Shown here piece after piece: positions 8,806-17,412 of a stretch of DNA of 64,000 nucleotides. The first letter of the stretch is position 1. Each line of letters begins with the position of its first letter. The DNA is from Collinsella aerofaciens (GTDB lineage Bacteria; Actinomycetota; Coriobacteriia; Coriobacteriales; Coriobacteriaceae): positions 1-64,000 of the forward strand of contig NZ_JADPCJ010000007.1 in NCBI RefSeq assembly GCF_015670795.1, given 5' to 3'. The translations under genes and the position numbers were made by a program. The notes under the pieces were generated by a model. That model was not told where the DNA came from, did not search any database, and was given only the letters and a program-made list of their open reading frames with translations.

Positions 8806-8876
8806 TAAGTTGCGGTGAAATAGGGACTGTTTTGCGGCTTTAGCTGCATAAACAGTCCCTATTTCACCGCAACTTA
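8806..8876. repeat. Long palindrome, TAAGTTGCGGTGAAATA type, copy 1
   Basis: The arms TAAGTTGCGGTGAAATAG...GGACTGTT and AACAGTCC...CTATTTCACCGCAACTTA enclose a short GC-rich loop. The outer 16 bases recur at 25912-25982 and 27224-27292, while the inner arm differs. It sits between two convergent genes and has no T run. Confidence 0.85.
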
Positions 8877-8883
8877 GGTGGGG

Positions 8884-9846
8884 TTAGCGGGTGGGGCGCC
8901 AGACGTGGAGGGCGCCGGCGAGGATGTCGACCTCGATGCGCGAGGCGACGATGGGCTCGCCGTCGGCCTGAATGGGGTAGTCGGGCTCCTCGAACGTGAA
9001 CTCGGCATGACGGCAGCGGCGCATGCGAACCGGTGGCAGCTTGGTATGGTGGCCATCTTTGGCCGAAAGGAACATGGGCAGGGCGACCGCACGGGGGACG
9101 GGGCCGCAGGCGTAGCAAACGTCGAGCATGCCGTCGCACGGGTCGGCGTTGGGACAGATGCGATAGCCAGAGCCATAGGTGGGCCCCAGCTGGATGGCCA
9201 TGATAATCGCCCGCACGCGCTCGGCGGGCGCGCCGTCAAAGCTGACCGTCATGGGGTAGTTGCGATAGCGCAGGCCAAACTGCTCAAGTCCCGAGAGAGT
9301 GTAGAGCGGAGCGCCCGTCAAGCCGGTCTTTTTGCGCAGCTCGGTGGTGCCCAGGCCGATGGCGGCATCGATGCCGACCGAAAGCGTCTGATCGTAGTAC
9401 TCAACGGCAGCCTCGCCGCTGCCGCTCGCGGGGCTCCACGAGCGAATGCGCCCGATGTCCTGACGCTGCAGCTCGCAGGTGAGCAGCGCGCCAAAATCTT
9501 TGCCGGAAAATTCGTCGATACCGAGCGTTTGGGCAAAATCGTTGCCGGATCCCACGGGTAGGACGGCAAGGGCGGGGCGGGTGTCCTCCTTTTGCGTCAT
9601 AAGCCCGTTGACGACCTCGTGGATCACGCCGTCGCCGCCGAGTGCGATAACCGTGCGGTATCCTTGGGCCCGTGCGGCAAGTTCCTTGGCATGTCCCATT
9701 CGCTCGGTCAGCACCAGGTCAAACTGGGATGCGCGTGCAGTCATGTCCAAAAAGCGCTGCAGGCGCTCAGCGACTTCGCGCGCCGCACCAGACTGGGCGG
9801 CGGGGTTGGCGATGATGAGCGTGCGACCAAAATCAGTTGCGTGCAT
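8884..9846 (-). CDS. Diacylglycerol/lipid kinase family protein
   Basis: A 320-residue lipid kinase of the DagK/YegS family, expected to phosphorylate diacylglycerol or a related lipid with ATP at the membrane surface. The N-terminal catalytic domain shows NPAAQSG, ALGGDGVIHEVVNGL (nucleotide-binding GGDG) and LAVLPVGSGNDFA. The C-terminal half has the family's beta-rich lid and ends with IQADGEPI. The start is ATG at 9846, with GGGAG 7 bases upstream. The frame stays open 24 codons further, but without support. The gene converges with the release-factor-like gene, from which a palindromic repeat separates it. Confidence 0.85.
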   Translation of the reverse strand: MHATDFGRTLIIANPAAQSGAAREVAERLQRFLDMTARASQFDLVLTERMGHAKELAARAQGYRTVIALGGDGVIHEVVNGLMTQKEDTRPALAVLPVGSGNDFAQTLGIDEFSGKDFGALLTCELQRQDIGRIRSWSPASGSGEAAVEYYDQTLSVGIDAAIGLGTTELRKKTGLTGAPLYTLSGLEQFGLRYRNYPMTVSFDGAPAERVRAIIMAIQLGPTYGSGYRICPNADPCDGMLDVCYACGPVPRAVALPMFLSAKDGHHTKLPPVRMRRCRHAEFTFEEPDYPIQADGEPIVASRIEVDILAGALHVWRPTR

Positions 9847-9933
9847 GGGGCGACTCCCGGCGTATGACGTGACAGTGCGGTCGCGCTCAGGTCGAATTGC
9901 CCCCGATTGTGGCTGCACGGCGAATATTTACGT

Positions 9934-11355
9934 CTACTCTATCAGGTCGTTGTGGCGCTCGATAGCATCCGCTACCGTACCGCCCTCATCCACAATAAGC
10001 GAACGGCGCTTGGGTGAGATGATACGCTGGGCGGGGTACACGCCGCGGTGTCCGCCGGTTAGGTAGCTGATAAAGGCTACGATGACAAAGAACCCGGCGG
10101 CCGTGCCGTGGAACAGGTCGATGGCCATCATGCAAGTGGTGATGGGCACGTTGAGGCCGGCACAGAACACGCCGAGCATGCCGAAAGCCGCCAGAAAACT
10201 GGGGTCGATTCCGACGAGGCAACCGATCCAGCCGCCGAGCGCCGCACCGATGCCAAACAGGGGCGTGACCTCGCCGCCTTGGAAGCCCGCACCCAGGGTA
10301 AGCGCTGTGACGACCAACTTGATGGCTGCGTCTGCCAGGGTGGTGTTGCCGGCAAATCCGGCGCCGGAAAGCCACGTGGAAAGGCCGGCGTAGTCCCAGA
10401 CGTCGAGAAGGGCATAGGCGGCCAAAACCACGAGTGCGCCCATAAGTGCGCGAACGAGATAATTGGTGATAAAGCGACCGTACAGGCTCTTGACGGTTCG
10501 AACTGACCAGGCAAAGAGGCGTGCCGTCAGACCGAAGATAATGGCGCTGATAACAACGATGACAACCGTCCGTGGTGTCATGTTGGGAACGCTGACGATA
10601 ACATTCGCCTCGTACTCGGTACCCAGGGCGAGTGATGTAAAGTAGCCGGTAAACGAGGCGACCAGGCAGTAGATGCCCGCGGTGTAGTCGATCTTGCCGA
10701 TAAAGCACATCTCCATGCCAAAGAAAGCTCCGGCAAGGGGCGAACCGAATACGGCGCCAAAGGCCGACGAGATGCCGGCGAGCATGAGGTCGTGGTGGTC
10801 ATGCTTTTTAAGGTGGGCGAGGCTCGAGATGTTGCTGGCGATGGTGCCGCCAATCTGAACCGCGGCTCCCTCGCGACCGGCCGATCCACCCGTTAGGTGC
10901 GTGAGCGTGGAGCAGACGAAGGTGAGGACGGCCATGCGCATATGGATGAGGCGTGTGCCCAGAGCGGAGTCGATGACCAGGTTGTTACCGCGTTTGGCGG
11001 CAAGACCGTGGTTTTTGTACACCCATGCGGTGGCAACGCCCACAACGGGAAGCAGTGCGTAAATCCACGCATGGTGCTCGCGATAGTCGGTGGCGATATT
11101 CAGCGAGGCCAAAAACGCCCAAGCGGCAACGCCCATGGCGACCGAGACGATGACGACGAGTACGAGCAACTTGGCGCTCGCGAGTAGGTTGCGGGCGTTG
11201 CGGCGCGTGTCGGCAGCCAAGAGTTGCTCGGAGCGGGTGAGCTGATGCCTGCCTGCCGTGATGACGTCGTTCAGGGAGAAAAAGCCGCCATCGTCGAGCG
11301 GCTGGGAATGATCCTGCGTTTCGTTTGCGCTTTCGGTTTTGTCGGTAAAAGCCAT
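9934..11355 (-). CDS. CLC-family chloride/fluoride channel or antiporter
   Basis: A CLC-type anion channel or H+/anion antiporter, 473 residues, with about ten hydrophobic helices after a 60-residue soluble tail. The external gate glutamate is in GGSAGREGAAVQIGG, and the second pore segment is GFQGGEVTPLFGIG. As I recall, this GREG(T/A)AVQ pattern with the missing GSGIP loop is found in the branch that includes fluoride exporters, so fluoride is a possible substrate. That is an inference, and no fluoride riboswitch was seen upstream. The ATG at 11355 follows GAGGAAC. It is divergent from moeA. Confidence 0.82.
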   Translation of the reverse strand: MAFTDKTESANETQDHSQPLDDGGFFSLNDVITAGRHQLTRSEQLLAADTRRNARNLLASAKLLVLVVIVSVAMGVAAWAFLASLNIATDYREHHAWIYALLPVVGVATAWVYKNHGLAAKRGNNLVIDSALGTRLIHMRMAVLTFVCSTLTHLTGGSAGREGAAVQIGGTIASNISSLAHLKKHDHHDLMLAGISSAFGAVFGSPLAGAFFGMEMCFIGKIDYTAGIYCLVASFTGYFTSLALGTEYEANVIVSVPNMTPRTVVIVVISAIIFGLTARLFAWSVRTVKSLYGRFITNYLVRALMGALVVLAAYALLDVWDYAGLSTWLSGAGFAGNTTLADAAIKLVVTALTLGAGFQGGEVTPLFGIGAALGGWIGCLVGIDPSFLAAFGMLGVFCAGLNVPITTCMMAIDLFHGTAAGFFVIVAFISYLTGGHRGVYPAQRIISPKRRSLIVDEGGTVADAIERHNDLIE

Positions 11356-11566
11356 ACGTTCCTCTTTTGGGTTGCAACACGAGCATTATAGAACGTGCCA
11401 AACGAGACAAACCGGCAGGTTGGTTTCGGCTCTGTTTCGCCGTCCGTTACCGACAGGTGTATTCGCGGTCGCAGGCCAGGTCTTGAGCAGGCGGCGAGGG
11501 ATTATACTGAGATAAACATAAAGAATCGGCGCCCGTGATGTGCGCCGCTGCATGCTAGAGGTGTAT

Positions 11567-12829
11567 ATGGCAGAGATACTCATTCCGTTGGAGGACGCAC
11601 AGGCGATCGTCTTGTCGCACGTGAATCGCACCGAAGTTGTCGAGATTCCCGCGTGGCAGGCTGCCGGTCTTCCCTTGGCAGAGGACGCGGTGGCCGATAT
11701 CGACATCTCGCCGTTTGCCAACAGCGCTATGGACGGATATGCCGTGCGCTCGGCGGACTTGACGCAGGCGTCTGACGAGGCGCCGGTGACGCTTGACGTT
11801 ATCGGACACGAGGCCGCGGGCCATGTGTTTGAGGGCGCAATCGGCGCGGGCGAGACGGTCCGCATCATGACGGGCGCGCCGGTACCCGAAGGTGCCGATG
11901 CCGTGGTGAAGTATGAGATCGTCGATGTGCTCGACGGTGACGGCAACGAGGGCTCGCGAGCGAGGTTCTCGGCGCCGGCCAAGGTAGGGGAGAACGTTCG
12001 CTCTGCTGCCGAGGAGGCCCATGCCGGCGATGTTGTGATGCACGCCGGCGAGGTCGTGGCTCCGGCGGGCGCGGGTCTGCTGGCGAGCGCCGGATACGCG
12101 AGCGTGAAGGTGCACGCTGCCCCGCGTGTGGGCATCATCTCGCTGGGCACGGAACTGGTCGCACCGAGTAAGGTACCGGCGCGTGGTCAGATTCGCGATT
12201 CCAACTCCTCGGCGCTGATGGCCGAGGCACTCGATGCCGGCGCCGAGCCCGTGTTCTACGGCATCGCGCCCGATGATGAGCAGGCGATTGCCGAGCTGGT
12301 ACATCGCGCCACGCGAGAGTGCGATTTTGTCATTACGAGCGGTGGCGCCTCGGCGGGCGATTACGACTATGTGACGGCGCTCGTCCGGCGCGAGGGCGAG
12401 GTGCTGTTTGACCGCATCTCGATGCGTCCGGGCAAGGCCATCACGTTTGGCTTGCTCGGGGGTAAGCCCTACCTAGGGCTTTCAGGCAATCCGGCCGCGG
12501 CGTATGTAGGCTTTGAGATGCTTGCCCGTCCGGCGATCCGCAAGATGCGCGGCTTTGCCGAGGGCGTGCGTCCCGTGCAGCAGGCGACGCTCACACATGG
12601 CGTGAAAAAGCGACAGCATCGCCGCTTCTTCGATCGCGCCACGGTTTTGCGCGACCCCGAGACCGGTGAGCTGTTGGTGACCGAGGCCAAGACGCAGAAT
12701 TCGGCGCTGCTCGGCACGATGCAGCGGGCCAATTGCCTGTTGCGTATTGACGAAGGACCGTGCGACCTTGCGGCGGGCGACGTCGTGGATGTCGTGCGTG
12801 TCGACCTGCCTGAGGGAACGGTGCTATAG
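11567..12829 (+). CDS. moeA: Molybdopterin molybdenumtransferase MoeA
   Basis: MoeA, 420 residues, inserts molybdate into adenylylated molybdopterin to form molybdenum cofactor. Recognisable parts are the N-terminal SPFANSAMDGYAVRSAD, GAPVPEGADAVVKYE, the MoeA/Mog-fold domain with GIISLGTEL and TSGGASAGDYDYV, LGLSGNPAAAYVGFE, and the C-terminal beta domain. The start is ATG at 11567, 5-6 bases after AGAGGTG. A TATACT hexamer at 11503-11508 is a candidate -10. It is followed 10 bases later by the mog/moaB gene and then by modABC, so this is a molybdenum operon or a pair of adjacent units. It probably serves FdhF and the other molybdoenzymes in this window. Confidence 0.93.
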   Translation: MAEILIPLEDAQAIVLSHVNRTEVVEIPAWQAAGLPLAEDAVADIDISPFANSAMDGYAVRSADLTQASDEAPVTLDVIGHEAAGHVFEGAIGAGETVRIMTGAPVPEGADAVVKYEIVDVLDGDGNEGSRARFSAPAKVGENVRSAAEEAHAGDVVMHAGEVVAPAGAGLLASAGYASVKVHAAPRVGIISLGTELVAPSKVPARGQIRDSNSSALMAEALDAGAEPVFYGIAPDDEQAIAELVHRATRECDFVITSGGASAGDYDYVTALVRREGEVLFDRISMRPGKAITFGLLGGKPYLGLSGNPAAAYVGFEMLARPAIRKMRGFAEGVRPVQQATLTHGVKKRQHRRFFDRATVLRDPETGELLVTEAKTQNSALLGTMQRANCLLRIDEGPCDLAAGDVVDVVRVDLPEGTVL

Positions 12830-12839
12830 GAGGATCGCT

Positions 12840-13319
12840 ATGGAGTTGAAGATTTCGATCGTGACGTGCTCGGATACGCGCGACCTTGCCCAGGACGAGG
12901 CTGGGGCCGCACTCGAGGAGCTTATCGAGGCACAGGGCTGGACGGTCGCCTCACATGTGGTCGTGCGCGACGACGTCAGCGAGATTGGTGATGCCATCGT
13001 GGAGGCCGCCGATGAGTGTCACGCCAATGTCGTGCTCACCTGCGGCGGCACGGGGCTTTCGATGCGCGATGTGACGCCCGAGGCGACGCGTGCCGTCTGC
13101 GACCGCGATGTGCCGGGTATTGCCGAGGCGATCCGTGCGTACTCCATGACCAAGACGCGCCGCGCCATGCTCTCGCGCGCTATTTGCATGCAACGAGGTC
13201 ATACACTTGTCGTAAACTTTCCCGGTTCTACGAAGGCCGCCCGCGAAAGCTGGGAGGCCATAGCAGATCAGCTGGAGCACGCAGCTCAGATGACAGCGGG
13301 CGGCGGACATACCAACTAA
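12840..13319 (+). CDS. mog: MogA/MoaB-family molybdopterin adenylyltransferase
   Basis: A 159-residue MoCF-fold protein, which adenylylates molybdopterin before MoeA adds metal. Family marks are VTCSDTRD near the start, VVLTCGGTGLSMRDVTPEAT (about 62-81, the GGTG and D-TPEA signature), MTKTRRAMLSRA and VNFPGSTKAA. MoaB and Mog share these motifs, so the exact name is a choice. The start ATG at 12840 lies 7 bases behind AGGAGG, directly after moeA. It should act with MoeA. Confidence 0.88.
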   Translation: MELKISIVTCSDTRDLAQDEAGAALEELIEAQGWTVASHVVVRDDVSEIGDAIVEAADECHANVVLTCGGTGLSMRDVTPEATRAVCDRDVPGIAEAIRAYSMTKTRRAMLSRAICMQRGHTLVVNFPGSTKAARESWEAIADQLEHAAQMTAGGGHTN

Positions 13320-13410
13320 GCGGTTTACCTGCGGCGGGGCGACCTAAACGGCTGTTCCGCCTTTGTTTTCCGCCGAAGCGACGCCGAGGTGCACGCTAAC
13401 TCGAAACTAT

Positions 13411-13446
13411 ATTCTCTGGCGAGAATAATTTCTCACTAACATTATT
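13411..13446 (+). promoter_or_regulatory. Nested dyads, possible molybdate-responsive operator before modA
   Basis: Three overlapping inverted repeats are seen: ATTCTC-TGGC-GAGAAT (13411-13426), GAGAA-TAAT-TTCTC (13421-13434) and AATAAT...ATTATT (13424-13446). They end 10 bases before a consensus -10. The sequence is not the E. coli ModE box. A local molybdate regulator is an inference. Confidence 0.4.
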
Positions 13447-13456
13447 CGCGCAGAAG

Positions 13457-13462
13457 TATAAT
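13457..13462 (+). promoter_or_regulatory. -10 element of modABC
   Basis: A perfect TATAAT at 13457-13462, 60 bases before the modA start. No good -35 is seen at 16-18 bases; the overlapping dyads occupy that place, as in a regulated promoter. Confidence 0.55.
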
Positions 13463-13522
13463 CTGGTTGCAGATTAAAGCCCGCGGTGGGGTACCCGGGC
13501 ACAAGGTCCGAAAGGGTTGAAT

Positions 13523-14398
13523 ATGTTCGATTTGGTTTCTCGCCGCGGATTCGTCTCACTTTCTGCTGTCGCCGCTGCCGGCCTTGGTCTTGCCGGTTGC
13601 TCGGGCAGCAAGACGTCCGAGCCGGCCGGATCCGATGCCGGCTCCGCCAAGGCCTCTTCCAAGAAGGAAACCGTCGAGCTGCAGGTCTTTGCCGCCAACT
13701 CCCTCGAGAAGGCCCTTCCCGAGGTCCAGGAGCTCTACACCGACCAGACCGGCACCACCTTTGCCGATACGCAGTTTAAGGCCTCCGGCGACCTCGTTGA
13801 GCAGATGAAGGCCGGCGCCACGGTCGACGTGCTCATCACCGCTTCCAAGGGTACCATGGATGACGCTGAGACCGCCGAGCTCGTCGACGCCGACACGCGT
13901 GAGGACATGTTCGTCAACGACCTCGTGATTATTCGCGCCGAGGGCTCCGACACCAAGATCGAGGCCATCGCCGACGTCGCGAACCTGGACGGCAAGATCG
14001 CCATCGGCGACGCCAAGACCGTCCCCGCCGGCAAGTACGCCAACCAGGCGCTGGCTTCCGTGGGCCTCTACACCGGCACCGAGGGCGACGACGGCGAGTA
14101 TGCGCCCGAGATCGCCGACAAGGTGGCCCTGGCCGACAAAGTTGGTACCGCCGCCGCCTATGTGTCCACGGGCGACTGCGTGGCTGGATTTGTCTACAGC
14201 TCCGATATCTTCCGCTACGACGGCATCGAGGAGGCCTTCGTGTGTCCCGAGGACTCGCACAAGCCCATCGTGTATCCGGGTGCCGTTGCCGAGAGCTCCG
14301 AGCACGCCGACGAAGCCAAGGCGTTCATCGACTTCTGTCTGACCAACAAGAAGGCTCAGAAGATTTGGGCCAAGTACGGCTTTGAGCTTTCCGCGTAG
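13523..14398 (+). CDS. modA: Molybdate ABC transporter substrate-binding lipoprotein
   Basis: ModA, 291 residues, captures molybdate or tungstate outside the cell. The N-terminus has a twin-arginine-like SRRGFVS followed by a hydrophobic run and a lipobox LGLAGC, so it is probably a Tat-exported lipoprotein anchored through the cysteine at about residue 26. The mature part begins with a Ser/Gly/Lys linker, then LQVFAANSLEKAL with the oxyanion-binding serine, and VLITASKGTMDDA, the second site. The ATG at 13523 is 6 bases from GAAAGGG; a TTG two codons earlier would be too close. It leads modB and modC. Confidence 0.92.
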   Translation: MFDLVSRRGFVSLSAVAAAGLGLAGCSGSKTSEPAGSDAGSAKASSKKETVELQVFAANSLEKALPEVQELYTDQTGTTFADTQFKASGDLVEQMKAGATVDVLITASKGTMDDAETAELVDADTREDMFVNDLVIIRAEGSDTKIEAIADVANLDGKIAIGDAKTVPAGKYANQALASVGLYTGTEGDDGEYAPEIADKVALADKVGTAAAYVSTGDCVAGFVYSSDIFRYDGIEEAFVCPEDSHKPIVYPGAVAESSEHADEAKAFIDFCLTNKKAQKIWAKYGFELSA

Positions 14399-14466
14399 TG
14401 CGGCTTGGCGCGATAATTCCATCGTTTTGTGTTTCACTCCGTTCTTGTATTCGCTTGGAGCTTTTC

Positions 14467-15909
14467 GTGCTTAATAGATTCCGCATGCTTGTCGCCTGTG
14501 CTTTGACCTTCGCGCTTTGCTGGGTGCCGGGATTTGCGTTTGCTGGGGACGCTGAGGACGGGGCCCAGGTTGCTGCGACCGCTCATGGGCTTTCCTATGG
14601 GATCGAGGGTTTTGAGCGGCTGGCCAAGGGGACCGCTCGTGCCATGGAGGGCCAGCCTGAGGGCTACCGGTTTCCCGTTGACGAGGACGTGGACCTTGTG
14701 GTGGCGCCTGCTGCCGATCGCGTTGTGGTGTGGATATCGCCCAAGGCGGTCGAGAAGTATGGATTGGATCCGCAGGACAACGAGTGCGTATCGGGTCTCA
14801 AGGCCCTCGTCTGTAAGCTCGACAGCGCAAACTGCATGAGAGGTGCGCAGCTGGGGGACGTGGATCTTCCTTGGTATGTCACGGCGGAAACAACGTTTGA
14901 TTCCGGCGGGTATACCTATGGCTTTGACGAGCGCGGTGCGGATGGGGACCGCTATGTGGTGATTGCATCAGCCTCGGGTGATGCCAAGGGCGGCGCGCGT
15001 TGGCTTGATAGCGCTCACATGGTAGAAGCATCGTCTGTCGTATTGCGGGATGAGCAGGGGCCCTGGACCTCTCTGACCTCCTTTTTGTGCGACATCGACT
15101 ATCGCCCGTTTTGGGTGTCCATTAAAACGAGCGGTCTTGCCCTGGTGATCGCGTTTGCGCTGGGCCTGTTCGCCGCGTGGAAGACCATGGGTACCTCGAG
15201 TCGCATCAAGGGCCTGCTCGATTCGGTCTTTACGATTCCTATGGTGCTGCCGCCTACGGTGTGCGGCTTTTTGCTGCTTATGCTATTTGGTCGATCGACC
15301 GGGGTCGGTCGGTGGCTTATCGCGCACGGCGTCTCGATTGTCTTTACGTGGCCGGCGGCGGTGATCTCTGCCGTGGTGGTGTCGTTCCCGCTCGTCTATC
15401 GTACGGCACTCGGAGCCTTCGAGAGCCTCGACACGCAGGTGCTCGACGCCGCGCGAACCTTGGGATGGTCCGAGCGTCTCATCTTTACCAAGCTTATGAT
15501 GCCGCTTGGGTGGCCCTCTATTGCCGCCGGCACGGTGCTCGCCTTTGCCCGCGCGATGGGCGAGTTTGGCTGCACGCTGTTCTTTGCGGGCAACTACGCC
15601 GGTATTACGCAGACCATTCCCATCGCCATCTACTTTGAGTGGATGGGCGGCAACACGTCGGTGGCCCTCTTTTGGGTCGTCGTCGTGATTGTCTTTAGCT
15701 TTTTGGTCATCCTGTTCATCAACATGTACACCGCTCATTCGCAAAAGTATCGCGAGCGGGGCCTTTCCCGTGCGGAGCGCAAACAGGCCAAAGATCTCGC
15801 CGGACAGGGCGATTCGCTCGACCCAGTCGGCGGCGATGCCCTGCGTATCGATCGCGAGGCGCTGGCCGAGCTCATGCGCGATGATGCGGCGCCGCAGGGA
15901 GGTCGATAG
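14467..15909 (+). CDS. modB: Molybdate ABC transporter permease with large extracytoplasmic N-terminal domain
   Basis: The permease of the molybdate importer, but 480 residues long where ModB is usually about 220-230. The C-terminal half, from about residue 210, is a normal ModB: FWVSIKTSGLALVIAF begins helix 1, VLPPTVCGFLLL follows, and DAARTLGWSERLIFTKLMMPL is the cytoplasmic EAA loop that contacts ModC. The N-terminal part has a signal-like hydrophobic segment (about 7-26, ending FAFAGD) and then about 180 polar residues with four cysteines (CVSG, CKL, CMR, CDI). This domain should lie outside the membrane, and I do not recognise it. The start is GTG at 14467, 7 bases after GGAG. A short basic tail follows the last helix. 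The modC start lies 3 bases after its stop. Confidence 0.88.
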   Translation: MLNRFRMLVACALTFALCWVPGFAFAGDAEDGAQVAATAHGLSYGIEGFERLAKGTARAMEGQPEGYRFPVDEDVDLVVAPAADRVVVWISPKAVEKYGLDPQDNECVSGLKALVCKLDSANCMRGAQLGDVDLPWYVTAETTFDSGGYTYGFDERGADGDRYVVIASASGDAKGGARWLDSAHMVEASSVVLRDEQGPWTSLTSFLCDIDYRPFWVSIKTSGLALVIAFALGLFAAWKTMGTSSRIKGLLDSVFTIPMVLPPTVCGFLLLMLFGRSTGVGRWLIAHGVSIVFTWPAAVISAVVVSFPLVYRTALGAFESLDTQVLDAARTLGWSERLIFTKLMMPLGWPSIAAGTVLAFARAMGEFGCTLFFAGNYAGITQTIPIAIYFEWMGGNTSVALFWVVVVIVFSFLVILFINMYTAHSQKYRERGLSRAERKQAKDLAGQGDSLDPVGGDALRIDREALAELMRDDAAPQGGR

Positions 15910-15912
15910 GTC

Positions 15913-16983
15913 ATGTCACTCGTTCTGGATATCAAAAAGCGCTATCCCGGCTTTATGCTCGACATGCAGCTTGAGGCCGGCGAGGAGCGCGTGGCGCTGC
16001 TGGGCGCCTCGGGTTGTGGCAAGAGCTGCACGCTGCGCTGCATTGCCGGTGTGGAGACGCCCGACGAGGGCAAGATCGTCGTCAACGGCGTGACCTTTTT
16101 TGACTCGGGGGCGGGCATCAACCTGTCGCCCCAGGAGCGAAAATGCGCCCTGCTGTTCCAAAACTATCAGCTGTTCCCTAATATGACAGTGGCCGATAAC
16201 GTATGTGCCGGCGTAAAGGATGCGGGCGACGCCGCGGCGCGCAAGCAGCTTGCCGAGCGCTACCTGGGTATCTTTGGACTGGCCGATTTTGCCGACCGCT
16301 ATCCCGCGCGACTCTCGGGCGGTCAGCAGCAACGTGTGGCGCTTGCGCGCATGGTGGCGGCGCATCCGGGCATTTTTATGTTCGACGAGCCCATGAGCGC
16401 ACTCGATTCCTATCTTAAGAGCGCCCTCGAACAGAACATGCTCGACCTGTTCGATGTATGCAACCGCACCGTGCTCTACGTGAGCCACGATATTGACGAG
16501 GCATGCCGCCTGTGCGAGCGCATTTGCGTGATGCATAACGGACATGTCGAGGAGATCGGCTCCGTCGAGGACGTGGTCCGCCGTCCGCAGACGCTGGCGG
16601 CGCTGCGCCTGACGGGCTGCAAGAACACAAGCCGGGCGCGCAAGATCGGCGACGAAGAAGTTGAGGCGCTCGATTGGGGCATGACCTTTAACGTGGGTCG
16701 CGAGGTTCCCGATAATGTGGCGTACCTGGGCATTCGCGCGAGCTACTTCCATGTGGACAACCGTGCCGAGCGGGGTCGCAACAGCTACGACCTGCACGTG
16801 GCGCGCGTGAGCGATTCGCGTTTTGAGCGCCTGGTGCTGTTGGATGCGCCGCGGGCCGATGCGCCAACGCGTCTGCAGTGGAAGGTCAACAAATTGAGCG
16901 TACCAGCGGATGGGTTACCGCAAGAAGGCGAGACCCTGCGTATGCATTTTGATGCCAGCAGGATCCATCTGGTTTGTCGGTAG
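15913..16983 (+). CDS. modC: Molybdate ABC transporter ATP-binding protein
   Basis: ModC, 356 residues, powers molybdate uptake. The ATPase has Walker A GASGCGKS (about 31-38), the Q-loop LFQNYQLF, signature LSGGQQQR, Walker B IFMFDEP, and the switch histidine in VSHD. The last 120 residues form a TOBE-like domain, as in ModC and CysA, which can bind oxyanion for feedback inhibition. GGGAGG stands 9 bases before the ATG. The gene ends the modABC unit and is followed by a hairpin at 16995. Confidence 0.92.
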   Translation: MSLVLDIKKRYPGFMLDMQLEAGEERVALLGASGCGKSCTLRCIAGVETPDEGKIVVNGVTFFDSGAGINLSPQERKCALLFQNYQLFPNMTVADNVCAGVKDAGDAAARKQLAERYLGIFGLADFADRYPARLSGGQQQRVALARMVAAHPGIFMFDEPMSALDSYLKSALEQNMLDLFDVCNRTVLYVSHDIDEACRLCERICVMHNGHVEEIGSVEDVVRRPQTLAALRLTGCKNTSRARKIGDEEVEALDWGMTFNVGREVPDNVAYLGIRASYFHVDNRAERGRNSYDLHVARVSDSRFERLVLLDAPRADAPTRLQWKVNKLSVPADGLPQEGETLRMHFDASRIHLVCR

Positions 16984-16994
16984 CGCCGGGTAAT

Positions 16995-17023
16995 GCCGTC
17001 GGGGATATAAGTCTCGGCGGCTT
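16995..17023 (+). terminator. Possible terminator after modC
   Basis: GCCGTCG / CGGCGGC form a stem around GGGATATAAGTCT, followed by TTTGTCTTG. The T run is short, so the terminator is moderate. Confidence 0.45.
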
Positions 17024-17116
17024 TGTCTTGCCGTTCGCCGAATGGGGAATGACAAACTCTTATCAACACAGATAATTATTTATTAAACGACGGCACACGA
17101 GGTTGTCGTACGAATG

Positions 17117-17173
17117 TCAACGGTGTTCGCATGGTCGACGACCGTTGATATAGTTGACCTCAACTTGTAGAGG
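17117..17173 (+). promoter_or_regulatory. Cluster of dyads upstream of the double-cubane operon
   Basis: TCAACGGT (17117-17124) and ACCGTTGA (17141-17148) form a perfect dyad with a 16-base spacer. GTTGA-CC-TCAAC (17153-17164) is a second. CCTC-N8-GAGG (17158-17173) runs into the ribosome site of the leader frame. These could be operator sites; the regulator is not in the window. Confidence 0.35.
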
Positions 17174-17184
17174 AGGGTGCGCAC

Positions 17185-17253
17185 ATGCCGCAGACGACAT
17201 ACATTCGCCGCGTTGCCGCGCGTGCCCTATATATGGCTCGGAGCCGCATATGA
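17185..17253 (+). CDS. Possible 22-codon leader peptide
   Basis: A short frame begins at ATG 17185, 6 bases after a strong AGGAGGG, and ends at TGA 17251. Its product would have six arginines, three tyrosine or threonine pairs and no hydrophobic segment. Directly after and overlapping its end, CGGAGCCG (17239-17246) and CGGCTCCG (17267-17274) can pair, so translation of the frame could change RNA folding before the operon. The ribosome site is as good as that of the next gene. Without expression data it could still be chance. The remaining 160 bases to the next gene show only small dyads. Confidence 0.35.
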   Translation: MPQTTYIRRVAARALYMARSRI

Positions 17254-17412
17254 GCAGGTATGTTCACGGCTCCGGGAGAGACGACGCACAACTAAATAAC
17301 CGTCCGCAAGGCAGGTTCCCTAAAATTCCGGGTTTGAGCACGGCCGGACAATCGCCGTCCGTCGTGCATCGATACCGCCGTTATCCGTTTTTGGTTCGAG
17401 AGGGGAACCGTC

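Noticed and set aside
11380..11566. Molybdenum cofactor riboswitch before moeA or modA
   Set aside because: No convincing Moco aptamer fold could be drawn here or at 13320-13522; the modA dyads look like DNA operator sites.
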